Made by a program: the position numbers and the translations under genes
Shown here: positions 1 to 13,100 of the stretch, piece after piece
Position numbering within the stretch: position 1 is the stretch's first letter
Layout of the letters: the number at the start of each line of letters is the position of its first letter
The notes under the pieces: generated by a model
Told to the model about the DNA's origin: nothing
Database searches by the model: none
What the model saw: the letters and a program-made list of their open reading frames with translations, nothing else
Assembly: GCF_020382885.2 (NCBI RefSeq)
Contig: NC_058511.1
Coordinates: forward strand, 6,665,501 to 6,729,500
From: Scatophagus argus
Lineage: Eukaryota > Chordata > Actinopteri > Scatophagidae
Length of the DNA: 64,000 bases
Direction of reading: 5' to 3'

Positions 1-167
1 GTCAAGACATGGTGTTGTTTTCTAACCTTTGATTTCAGACACAACTAACAAAACTCTGTGCAAGTATAACCTTACTTCTGAAACCTTTTGAGGTTTTCTG
101 CACTCTGAAACCACAAGGCTTCAAAGCACCAAAAGTGAGAAAGTATATTCATAACAAGACTTTATAC

Positions 168-354
168 CTTTTCAATCTTTTCCTTCTGCTCATCCAGGGG
201 AGTGTCGACCAGCTGCAGCAGCGTGGGGGCGATACACACCGCAAGGTTGAAGGCATCCATTTTGTTGGTGTCAGCCCTCTCCAGGATGTGATAGAGAACA
301 CAGAGCAGATGCTGCAAGAGGAGTTTGTTGGGCCCCGGGAGCATGTCTACCACC
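168..354 (-). CDS. arhgap20-like: ARHGAP20-like, RhoGAP C-terminal exon
   Basis: This 187-bp exon (CCGCCAACAG to GAAAAG|GTATAA) encodes VVDMLPGPNKLLLQHLLCVL, NKMDAFNLAVCIAPTLL and LDEQKEKIEK. The NLAV..APTLL motif carries the conserved RhoGAP Asn. It is the last exon in the window; the remaining C-terminus and 3' UTR lie to the left of position 1. Confidence 0.93.
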
Positions 355-1086
355 CTGTTGGCGGGAGGCAAAAGGGGGAAGGAAGAAATAAAAAAAGGAG
401 AACAGGAAGAAGACATTAGCTTACCGCTTTTTTTAAATTCAAAAGTTCTTCCTTCTTTTAAACAGAAGGCAGACTTTAAAAGAGAAGTGGATTGTGTTCA
501 GCCTACAGACCGGAGACATTGGTAATGATCTGCAAAATTCCACTCAAAATACCATCTCTTTACTTTTGACCACATAAGCACTTGTGAGATCCCCTTTAGT
601 ATATAAAGGTTATGTATAAATAAAAGCTGAGCTGAGTCACTGTCACTGCTGCAGGTAAATGGCACCGCACAGACTCATCAGCAGGTATTGATTTGCTTAC
701 TTTCTGATTTCCAGAGCTCTCTGCTGGGTGTCTTCATTGTCCAGAGCTGTCATCCAGTTGTCGTAAAGTTCAGACACCAGCAGGCTGCCAGGAAGCTCCT
801 TCAGAAAACTCTGCAACAACACAAGAGAGGGAAGATAATGAAACAGAGTGCTCATAAATCGAAATGATGCTCAGCTGTGCGGCTGAACTAAACAGGATGC
901 CAGGAGAAAATGTATGGTCGAGGACAGAAATTACTGACAGGCATCAAAGAGGGCGCCATGATGCAGACTCTGAAACAGGCTAAAGGCTAAAATATTTCCA
1001 TTTTATGTTTGTTTATACTTTTTCAGAGGCAAATATTGTACTTTTTATTTCACTACAATGATATGACAGTATATCTCCCTATCAAT

Positions 1087-1149
<63 letters not shown>

Positions 1150-1150
1150 G

Positions 1151-1182
<32 letters not shown>

Positions 1183-4100
1183 TACTTTATTGATCCCAGG
1201 CTGAGAAATTGCAGATGTATAAAGTAAATTTAACTCCACTTTGCTTGTAATGTACTTTAACTTTACTTTATTTTGATTTATGGGAACATACTTTGAGCAG
1301 GCCGACGAGCAGAACCACCGGCTGGCTCTCCATGTCCACCTCCATGCCAAAGTTGAGCTGCTCCTTGATGTCCCTCATGATCTTGCTGTTGCACTGTTTC
1401 CGAAACACTCCCTCTGTGGACGGCCCCTTCTTCCTCAGCAACACCAGCATCTCCTGGTGAAAAAAATCGGGGACAGAGGGGAGCCGAGGAGAGGTGAGAT
1501 TATCATAGTAAAAAGAAAAACAATCTGTGTGCGGAGTGCACATCATGCCCCCGCGTGGTTTCCTGTCCTCGTTTGCAAATTCATTGCACTAATGTCAAAG
1601 GTCAGCCGAGCAGGTGCTTGTTTATTATTCATGCCAAAATTAGAATTACATCTGTATCCCTTAACACAGGAGAACAAACTTTAGGAACAAATGAATACAT
1701 TAAAGCAGGACAGGACAGAATTAAAAGTAATTTTCTACGCGTGTAAGCAATTTAGAGAAACTTGCCTGGCAAGTGGAAGTTTTGAGGTGAGCGGTCTGAC
1801 ATTTAAGACAGAAAGTCAACTTACTGTCACTGGTTTGGGAAGTGAGCAGTCGTCTGGGCAGATCTTGCAGAGGGCTTGTCCAAACAGCAGCGTCTTAGCA
1901 TCTGAATCAGATCGCCGTGCTTTATTGATGAAACTGGAGCCTTTTCTGAGCTTCCTCACCAGGCTCCACTTGGTTTCTAATGCAAACAGGGATTTTTTAG
2001 CCATCAGTTTATTCAGTATTTGGCATCATATTTCCTGATTTAAGCTTTCATCTGATGCTTATATTCACGGCAGTTTGGAATTAGTGAAACAAAAACAAAT
2101 GAGCCAGAACCGACACTGGAACATCCAGGTGTCAGAGACTGTTTTCTTCATTTGCTCACTCTTGTCAGTAGTCAAATTTCCTTTTTTGTGTGGCTTTCAA
2201 ACTCACCAGTAGGCTGCAGCAGCTTGTCCTCTGAGTTATTCATCTGCTCTGGAAGAGCAGAGATCTTTACATCACCCTGGCAACGAGATAAATAAAAAGA
2301 AATGTGTTTATGAGCATGCAACAAGAGGAACAAAAAGGAGGGCTTGTGTTTTCTCATTCGCGCAGCACCACAAACCCTGGTGTGTCATGTGAATAACACG
2401 TGAATGAGTTAGAATGAAGCAATCATGCAACAAAAGACGCTAATAAATAATATGTTATTATCTTCAACCTTTTCAGTGTGCCTTTCATCTGCTTTTAAGA
2501 AAACTGTACATATCCAGCAAATCTGTCTAAGCTGTTTGGCTTGAATATCTGTAATATCAGAAAGCTACTGAAAACGTTTTTACATTTTACTTACATCACG
2601 TGGAAACTCAATGAATTTCTCCATGCCACCTCCTGTTAGAGTTTTAGTCTAAAAGACAAGGACAGAAAGAGTGATTATGTGGTAAATAATCTGTTTTTGG
2701 AGATTTTGGCTTCTTCTGGACATGGCAGCGTGGCAGGCAGAAACTTACTGTGACGCTGCCACTCAGCACCTTCATGAGGACGTCTGGAGGCGGAGAAGCG
2801 CAACCAACTCTTGCTTTTGCCTCTTTAATTTTTCTGTGATGAGAAACATATAAATATGTATATATATAAATATATATATAAAACACATTCACTCTTCAAA
2901 CCCATTGCAGCCTCTGCCTGAATATTCACATTTCTTGGTCTTACATTACTGCACAAAATATTATATTTCAAGTTTTGGATCGGTAATGTATGACCTGCGT
3001 GTTTAAAGAGTAACAGTTAACACACAATTAACACGCGTCCCTCATGATCTAATTATTCATCTTGCTGTATTCAACGCCACACTGGAGTGCTGTTTAACCC
3101 GTATCAACTATGAGACTTTACTGCCATTTATTTAGAATAAATATGTTATTACATGTTTAATCAGAGAATAATGCAGCTTCTTACCTGTGAAGTGTATCTA
3201 ACCAGCGTTCTTTCACCTCAGGCGAGCTGGGGGCAAAATAACAGCATGGTCTGAGTTACTAATCCACAGAGAGAGACTCAGACAGGCCACGGCAGTAACA
3301 GTGGGAGGAATGCAACCAAGTGCGCACCCTCTGTTGTTTTAACAACTCTGCTGGAAACTGTAACTGTCATGGGAACAGGAAGTAGCGTCACGGCGGCCCC
3401 CAACCAGACACCTTCCACTTCCCTCTGTAAGTTTGCCGTGGTTTGATAACCATCAGTGGAATCTTGGTGATGAAAACAGATACGTGTGCCATCACGTACA
3501 CCTGAAGGCTTCAGCCTCTGATCACCGAGGCCACCGTGGCCTCATTGTTCATATTTGTTGCCTTCCTGAGAGCACACGGGTTCTCGTAGGCTCCATGAAT
3601 GAAACTTTCACACACCTAATCATTACCAGAGAATCAACTTGTCCACTCAGAAATCTCGTTTTCAAACAAAACAACTCAAAACCCATCAGGGGATTCTTCA
3701 TTTTGGGAGCAGATAGCGAGTCAGAAAAGTATTTTCTGGTTTTATTAATGGCTTTGCGAGAAATGTGGGTGTCAGTGAATAACACAAATGACTGCATTTC
3801 TCAGCTGGTGCCATTCAGTGCTTCTGATGAGGCAGACAAGCCATTTCCTGGGAAGTAAAATTTGCTTTCATTCCTTTAAGTTGATAGTTTAGAAAAATAA
3901 TTATGAGACAGCATTTTTCCTGCACTTCATCTTTATTGTAAAGGCCAGCATTTCTCGCTAAAGTCAGCTGATGCTGAGTCCCTCATATGGACATTGTTGT
4001 AACGGTGAGCTCCGCACTTCCTATTTTGCACTGTGACTTTCTCCTTGCTACTTCCCTTTTTAAAGCAGGTCACAAATCATATGACCATTTACTACAAGTG

Positions 4101-7100
4101 TGAATATTCTGTGAACGGCCACAGATTTCGTTTGTCTCATGACGTCCACACACAGTAGGTCAAATAAGAGACAGTGTGTGTTTGTGTGTGTGTCTGACTT
4201 CAAGACCTAAAGAAATAGTCCAACATTTTTTTTGAAATACACTACACACTGGCTTGCATGCCGACAGTTTGATGGTTCGATACCAATCACTCATCTGTCT
4301 GGTTAAATATAACCCAGTTTGCTAGATAGCTTAGCTCCACGCAATCAGAGGGATACGACTAGTCTGCCTACCAGCACCTCTAAAGCTCACTAATCAATAC
4401 CTAATGTATTATTCATTGAATGCATACAAAACCTGAAGAGGAGCTGGTGGTTTTGTTACCACTTGTCAGAGGCTGCCCATTCCCCCCTCTTTCAAGATGG
4501 ACAATTCAGGAAAACAGCCACGAGAATCTAATAAGTTTGGCTGGCAATATGGTGATTAGGTCTTGCTCTCTGTTTTGTGAAAATTAACATGCGCAAACAT
4601 GCACTGAAAGGTTATTCCTTTTCAAAAGCCCACAACAGTCACAGCTGTCTTGTAAACTGTGATGTGAATAAATAGTGACTTGAGGTGACCGGCTGGCTAT
4701 CACACACTGAATTTAATGGTCACTTCTCCAACAAGAAGCAGGCTTCTCTGCACTTTGATCCCTCTGTTTGAGTTTCTGGATGAAATTTCATCTATGGCTT
4801 GCCAGGAGCGTCAAAAGAACAACAGGAACAAAGGAATAACTCGGCAAACTTGGATAATCCCTTTCTTTCATATACTTTAATACTGGTATGGATAACGATA
4901 GCAGGCTAGCAGGTGGTGCAGATCTTTCTTACACATGAAGAACACTAAAAAAATGTACTCACAACCACGTATATGTATGGAATCACAACACCTAACGAGC
5001 TGTTGTATGTGACTCATCACGTGTGAGTTATGAGTGTGTGCTCACCGGAAACACACCAAACAAAAAGTGAGAGCCCAGGCTAAGACGAGGGTCACCCTGA
5101 AGTCGATATCCCCCGTCATTCCCTCCTCGTCCTCTTCATCTTCAAAACCGCAAAGCCAGATGTCCTCGAGGCTCACCCTGTGCTTCAGTCGGTAGCTGGC
5201 ATTCGACCTGTTAAAACAAAATCAGAGAAAGAGGCAACAGCCATCTAAACAGTCCGCTCAGTTTTCATTTCACACAGCCTTTTCTTGAAATGATTGAAAT
5301 GCAGCTTTCAGTTCCATAAATCATTGTCTCAGTTATTCAGCTTTTAATTTTAAATGTTTCCCGCTTCACCGTCCTTCCCGTTTGTGACTAAGATGGATTT
5401 GAACATAGACATGAAAGGTGTGAATTATAATCATCTGTGCAAACTCAAAAAATCCCTCTTGTGCACAAACACAGTGAGGAACAATAGTCTGTGATGTAAA
5501 CGTGATGCTGACTGAGGCAGAAATTGCTCGCCTTTCTTCAGTACGTCGAGATGGTTACGAGCCATCCCAGTTCACAATTTTGGACAAAAACAAGTTGAAC
5601 ACGAACAGACTGATGAGCTTTGTGCTCTACAGAAATATCAAGGAGAGCTCATCCAAAGCCTGCTTTTGAGGTGACTGAATGAATGAATATTTGTGTCCTC
5701 AAAGGTCAGCATTAAGAGGTGCAGAGGCGCACTGCAGATAAAGAGCTTTTGTAAGTGGTAAGAGGGAAATCATTCTTTTCCCACAACACCTCCTTACAAA
5801 CCCCGCGTCAGGGGTTCGGGTAGGACTGAAGACAGAAGGAGTGAGCTTCGGGATTTAAAGGGTGTTGTGGTACATTGCAGACAGATGGAAGAAATGCATA
5901 ACTGATCTGAGGTAATGTAACACCCCCGCACACCTAAAGATAAATAAACAAATGAATTACACACACACACACACACATATATAGATAATAGTGTGTGTGC
6001 CATTTACCATCACCACCAGCAATTATGGAGGTGGAAATGATTAAAGATGTTGTGGTAAATAAAGGACTTTCAAATATATTTTTGATGCAGATCCATCCTA
6101 CAAGAAAATGTCAGAGGATTAGGGAATGGTCACCACCTTGAAGGAATAGCTCAACATTTTGGAACATTAAACTTATTTAAGTTCTTATTGAGAATAAGAT
6201 GAGGATAAATTTAACCAAGCTTAGCATGATGCACAACAAGAGACAGGTATTTCTTGGTGTGCTTTACATGCAGACTCTGTAGGCTATAGCTGTTTCTGCC
6301 TTTCCATAGAGCATAGAGCTAGAGCCAGGAGGCCATTAGCTTAGCTTAGCTTAGCTTAAAGACTGAACATTTAAGACTTCATATTTTTAAATGAAATCAA
6401 TGGCATGTAAGATGTTAACTGGGGAGGTTTGGAGGGGCTGGTAGTCGGAGCCTACCATGCGCTGAAGAAGGCTTACCAAAGCTAAAAGTGATAAAAACCG
6501 ACTATTACTGTACACTGTACAATCATCTCTAGAAGTGATGAGTGTCCATGTATGCTCAGAAAGACTTTTTAGTGAATTGTACTCTATTCCCAGCTGTGCT
6601 TACCTACAGGAACAGTGGGCAGATTCAGCTACAGAGATGAGTGTGACCTCCCACTCAAGAGCTATAAAACTTCCACCAGCTTTGACAAACAACGTGATGA
6701 AGGTGATCAATACCACAGAGTAAGTGTATTTATAGTTATTTGTTATGCTGCTTTCATCCTACAAGAACAAAATGAGATTTTAATGGACTCATGTTTAAAC
6801 CCTTGTTTAAATTGAGTATTTAATTCTAAAATGCCTCCCTATAGGAAAGGTGTCATGATTTGCCTCATTTCAAGACTGATTTTAGATTTAAGATTGCTCA
6901 CGAGACATTAACAATGCAACATTCAGTTTGTTTTAAAGGCAAGCAAGCATCAGCTAAAGATGTGTTGAATTTACATTTTGAAATGAATGTATTTTGTCTC
7001 TGAAAACCGTTGAGTTCCTCCCAGTGTGACTCCACTCGAAGGGAACCACCATCCTTTCTTCTTCTGGCCAGAGTGACTCAATACAAACAGTCTGTATGCT

Positions 7101-10100
7101 GGGAGATTCCCCAACAGTCCGAGTATGCAGTCCAAAAATACACATTTTGTTTTACTTCCTCTTTCACTCTCACATACCAACTGTACAAATATGACTTTTT
7201 TTCTCTTTTTTTTTTTTTTTAGCAGAAACCACTTCAGAATTAGCTGTAATTTCCTATGTTTGCTTTTATTTTCTGTCAGTATTTTCAGTAGTTTCCCAGT
7301 GTTTTTTTTGTTCTACGAAGACGTATGTGATTTTCTTCACACTTTAATGAAAAATAACGGATGATCACCAGCTATATTTTGGGGGTACATCTAAACATCT
7401 AAACGTCTTACTTGAGCTTAGCAAAAACAATGACATCGCTGAAGAGGAACAGATGTCTGTCTTTGGTCTTGGAGCCCTCAGTGACCTGAACGCACTCGTC
7501 GAGCAGCAGCTCTCCGTTCTCGCTCGTGAGGCCGAGGACGAATGGACTCTGCTCCACGGTTACCCAGCAGGAAGCTTCCTCCCTGAGCAAGAGGACAGAC
7601 ACAAAACGGGGTTGGTGACAGGAACAGCCAGATCAATCCAATATTGGTAATTATGTTTCTGAACATGAAAGATTAAATGCTATTTCTGAAAAATAGGTTT
7701 ACAACATTTTCCTAGCTCTTAGGGCCTTTTAGCTGTGTAGGAGTACACTGGGAGTATCTGAAATATTCTAACCAACCTTAAACTGCAGTTGTTTGTTATA
7801 ATAATCAAAAAAGTGGACATTTTGGAGGTCCAATAATACGACATTTTAAACACACTCTTATCTTAGGTTAGCCTACAGAGCAGATAGCAGCAGAAAACAA
7901 CAAGCGTGGCTCGTATTTTTTTACATTTCACCTTTTGTTGCCTTTTCAAGCTGCTCAGCGAAGCTAACATTAACCATCTCGCAGCTGTAGCTTACTATTT
8001 ATAGACATGATGGTTCTTCTTGGCAAGAGACAATAACCGTACTTCACAGAATATCCCAATATTCCTTTAAGGCACTCGTGCTGCCTTAGATGCATGAAAA
8101 TGATGCATGTCACAGCTGATGTGATTCATAACACACTTTCACAATTAGCAGCACCAGATGTTTTTCACATGAATATGAATATTAACTGTTTCCTGGGATT
8201 ACATTTTCGTTCAATACGTACGGAATCCACCTTACTGTATCACATTGCCGAAGCCTTATCTTATGAAAGCAGATATTTAAGAGATGAATTAGTATTCAGG
8301 AAACTGCTATGTAGCTTCCATTATAAATTTACCCCTCATCCTTAAGAAAGTGTTACTAAAGTCATAACTGGCTCATTGCCACAGCAATATTCAAGACATT
8401 TTGTTCCTAATTTCGGTGTTACAAAAGACGGGAAGGATTCTAACTCATCTGAATTCAAAGCAGTAATGTCTTGAGTGCATGAGAGCCAGCTGAGCCGTCC
8501 CGATTAGCGATTCCTTGAAGAGGAAGCTGTGCCTTCTTGTGACCCCTCATCATGTATGTGATACATGTCTCCGATTCATATACATACGTTTTCAACTTGC
8601 TCTGCTTTTCAACCCATCTGTTTTGTCTCTGTTGGGTTTCAACCCACTGGTCACTGGTCTAGGTCAAGGCTTTCCCACCCACTGGTGAACACATTCTGCT
8701 TCATATAATTAAATGATTTTTTCCAGAGATTTCTATAAACATATTTACTCGTGAAATACTGATAGTTTTACCTCTTCGGGCCTCTAAAAATATTCAAATG
8801 AATCGATCTGAAAAGTGCACATCACTTGCAGGCTAACACATACAGAACTACAACCATGGCAGCAGGTCACAAGTGGACACCGCTATGGTTTTTAGGATCT
8901 AAAAGGCGACGAGCCACTAGTCTAGAGCACCTGTGCTTTTTTCACCGCATGCACTTTGCTGTTTGTTTAGCGTGTTAAGTGTCCTCACAGTGAAAACATT
9001 TGAAGCTACTGATTCAAATCAGCACAAACAGGTGCATCTGTGCAGCTGACACCTCTTGTTTGTTTAATCCTGCTGTGGGTGAGATAGTGAAACTGCCAAA
9101 CATCAGGATACTGTGCCGCAGCTCAAAACACACTTACTGCTGTTGTGCCGTGGTAGCTGAACGATCACGACACACGTCACTTGTTTTGTCCAATAAACAG
9201 TCGCGTACTACAAGAGTACTGCAATCCTTCCCCAAATGCCACAGAGAGAGCTCGGAATTATGCTTTCATTTGAAGAAAAACATCAGACATGCATCTGAAG
9301 GCATTACCTGCCCTAATGGATCAATAAAATCAACAACCTGATATGATTTCATTATTGGCATTTCAGAAGATCATACAAATATTAACTGGCTTAATCTTGT
9401 TTATTTGTCATGTGTCAAGTACAGAGAAAAAAACTCGATTTTATTAAGGGGTTACAGCTCATCTCACCTGATATTTCACACTACATATCTAATAACAAAG
9501 TGATCTTTAATTAAAAAAAAATCAATCTGGTTATATCACTTCTGTACAGTCATATCTACAAAAGGTTGTGTGTGTGCATCAAACTGTGTTGGTCTGATGC
9601 ACATCTGATGCACAAGGTGCAGGCAAGAGAAAAAAGTTGTTTGTTCTAAAAGATTACGAAACCAGTTTTGGTCATTGCTCTTCCCACTGACTCGGGGGTT
9701 CAGGGCAGAAATTCAAATAGTTGCAGCTTGGGTACTTTCCCTGTTACCTTTCTGGCACACTGAAGATGACACATAAAATACCAAGAGCTACAAACCCAAG
9801 CTGGTGTTTCAGCAGTAGTACTCAAGTAGCAATACCACACTGTTAAAGTACTTTCTGCACACTATTATATCACTGGAATATATTAAGGGAAAATGTGTTT
9901 ATTAATTTAGATTTTGTATTATTGATCTGAATCGGTAAAGTTCACAGTCTAATTAATGCTAGCAAACAAATATGGAGTAAAAAGTATACCATCTACAATT
10001 ATACAATATACTTATGATATAGCTTTTAAACGCACTACTAACATGAACCACTGCTATTTAACTGTTATTACTGATTTAAGTAATAGCTCAACATTTTGAT

Positions 10101-13100
10101 AATTGCATGTATTCACTTTGATGGCAGGAGTTAGATGAGAAGATCAATGCCTTTCTTATATTTGTCTGTTAAGTATGAAGCTACAGCCAGGACAGTGGAG
10201 GACTCAAGTAGGGGGGGTGGGGTGCCCTCTTGGAAGCCTTTATGATACCCTTTGTGTAGCCCAATATGCAAAACAACATGATCAAATGCTGTTCAGGATG
10301 TCTCTCCAGTGGACAAAGTGTGAAAAAGTGTCCCCTAGTGTGACGTGACGTTTATTTGCGTCCAAATGGTTTAATAGTAAATAGCTCTGTGTGCGTTTCT
10401 GTGTGGTAGTTACAACATTGGAGTCACATAATAAGGAACTGTAATCTTCTAATCACCGTAAATGCAGCTTGATTTTCTGAACGCTGGTGAAAGCCAGCAG
10501 AAAGCCTCAGAAAGCCAGAGTCCGCCACTGAACAAGGAGACAGATAACGAGTTATCCTCGCACTGTCCGAAGGCAACCAAAACAAAACGCGAGGGTTAAG
10601 GATTCATGTGTCCAGCACATTACCAAACCCCCCCCCAGTTGTTGCCCTAGTTTTTTCACACAGTCTAGTCTGTGTCGAGCTAGTCTAGTTAGTCATCCCC
10701 TGATCTTATCGAGCTCTCTGATGACTAAAAGTCATAATCATGCTGATCATGTCTTAAAGGTGCTGTGGTTTTCTCTACACTAAATTATTTGCTAATAATC
10801 TCCTTATAATATAGTGGTTATTGCTGTGGAGTAATTAAATGTAACCAAATAGCCTAGACAGAGCTAACGATGTCCTGTCTACGCCACATATTTTTAAATG
10901 TGAGGTAGTCTCTCCCTCAGACCCTCTACAGTGAAAGTAACACCGCCACCACATGGAAAAGTGTGTGTGTGTGTGTGTTTACGTGCTAACTGGTTGGAGG
11001 TGTAAGTGTGTGGGGGGTTTTATATGTCATTTCTTTTCTCTTCTTGCTTGTCGATGGATTCGCCCACTCGATGCTCTGGTGGTCTTAGCGTGACTCTAAA
11101 AGGTTAAGAGGCAAACGTCAGATGAACACGAGGAGGTGATGAAGAGCCTACACAGTCTCAACAGCCTGTAGGTGTGTTGTGACGTTGCCGACCTGTCTAA
11201 CCCAAAGGGTCAAACCAAAACGGTTTTTTGCCGTTGGCAAGAGCTTGACGCTTGGCTTTCTGTTTGCTTATTTGGTTTGTGTAGATATAATACAACAAGG
11301 TCTTTACACAGACCCAAGTGGAGTTTAGCTCCAGTCAGGATTCCTCCAAATTTCCTAAAGGAGTTTTTGAATTGAGTTTTTTAATAATATTTTAGACTTG
11401 TTTGAAATATAATAATAAATAATAAAAAAATTTCTAAGATTTAGATTAAGATCATTAAAGCAGTAAAAATATGAAGTTTGGAGCCACGATTTTTAGAAAT
11501 GCTGAGGTTTGAAACATTTTCCAACCATTTCGAGGAATTAACTTCAGATTTTGATCTTTTGGTGACCCTTTTTTAACCTTTTTATTAATTAGTTTCCCTG
11601 TAATTATACAAATTTAAATATGAGTGTAAAAATCAGCCAATAAAATATGGAACAGAAGTATTTTATCTGTAATTAAAGACCAGCCAGCCTGAAAAACCCT
11701 GATCCCCAGAGGACATGACCAAAGTGCTGTCAATGAAAGCCACAGCACTGAATGAAAGTTAAGAAAAAGTACTGAAAATTGACTGAGGCCGAGTTCCCAG
11801 AACTTTCTATATGTTCAATTAACTATTTTAAGCTTTAAAAATCACACTACAGACTTTTTAGTAAATGTAATTTTAAAATAGAAGACAGAACAGTTAACAG
11901 ACCTATGTGAACCACAGGCTGAGGACGTAACACAGAAGTAGCACAGAAAATCTCATTGTTGGAAATAAACCTGCGTGGACGGAGCTAAAGACTGAGGCGT
12001 TTGTAACCTAATAAAATTAAGCTGGAGGTCAGTGATCAGAGACAGAAGATGTAGCTGCTTTTATACTAGTCTTTGAACAGCGAACAAAGTCACAAAGTGG
12101 TTGTGGCTCAAGCAGTCTGAGTTGTGTGAAGGACATCGTTTCAAAAACGCACTCTGTGAATCCCCCCACAGGAAACAGGCTGTGTTTTGTGGACTGGGCA
12201 GAGCGGGCTGTGCGACGTGCACACGGCGGGACGATATCGAGCTGATGTCACGAGAGCGCTTACAGCAACACGTGGCGGCATCATGGGGAAGTCTGTGTGT
12301 TTTTTTCTCTGTGTGGTTTGTCGAGTGCTCCTGTGTGATGACAGCAGAGGTGGACTGTGCTCCTGTGTGCTGCCATCTGTAGACCGGAGGCTGCAGTGCA
12401 GGGGAGCTGCAGCTTACGTAAATATTTGAGGTTTGCTGCATGTGAACACAAAGTTGCTGCACTATTTGATGTTATCTCATTTACTAATAAAGAGTTAACT
12501 TTATAAAGATGAAAGTGCATATGTCTTATTTGTTTGGTCTTGTTTCAGCATTGATACCAAAATAATATTTTTTTATCTTAAATTTGGGGAATACAATGAA
12601 TACATTTTAAAAAAAATCATTTATGGAAGCAGAGAAGAAGAAAGAATTAAACTCAAGCAAAGAAAGGAAAAGAACTGAGACAAGTACAAAAAGTCCTTCC
12701 TTTACCAAACATATGTACATTTTTCATTTTGTACTTGATTTTGAGATTGGAAATCGACTTACAATCTTTTAGGTTTGTGAGCATTTAGTCAAACTCAGGA
12801 CTCCTTGTAAAAGGCAACATATTTTAATTAGCTCTGAGCTGTTTTTTTTGCTTATATTATTATTTAAAAATAATTATAATAATAATAGTAATATAACTGT
12901 ACTTCACAACAGAATAGCACAGACACATATCCCCATCCTACGACCTTCAGGACATCCCAACCCTCAGCTCTGAAACCACTGGTTTAATGTTAGAAGAACG
13001 CATGAAGAATGAAGTCAACAAGCATCCAATGCAACTTTCAGTCCTGGTTAATACTTGTTTTCTTCTGGTACTCAAAAAGCAGTGAGTTCAATAGAGTTTA

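Noticed and set aside
1045-1350. Minus-strand ORF with repeated IYLS units
   Set aside because: It is translation of the (GATA)n microsatellite and LINE tail, not a protein.
12061-12520. Overlapping ORFs of 79-133 codons on both strands
   Set aside because: No domain, no splice logic and no conserved motif; they fit chance open frames in a locally GC-richer intron stretch.
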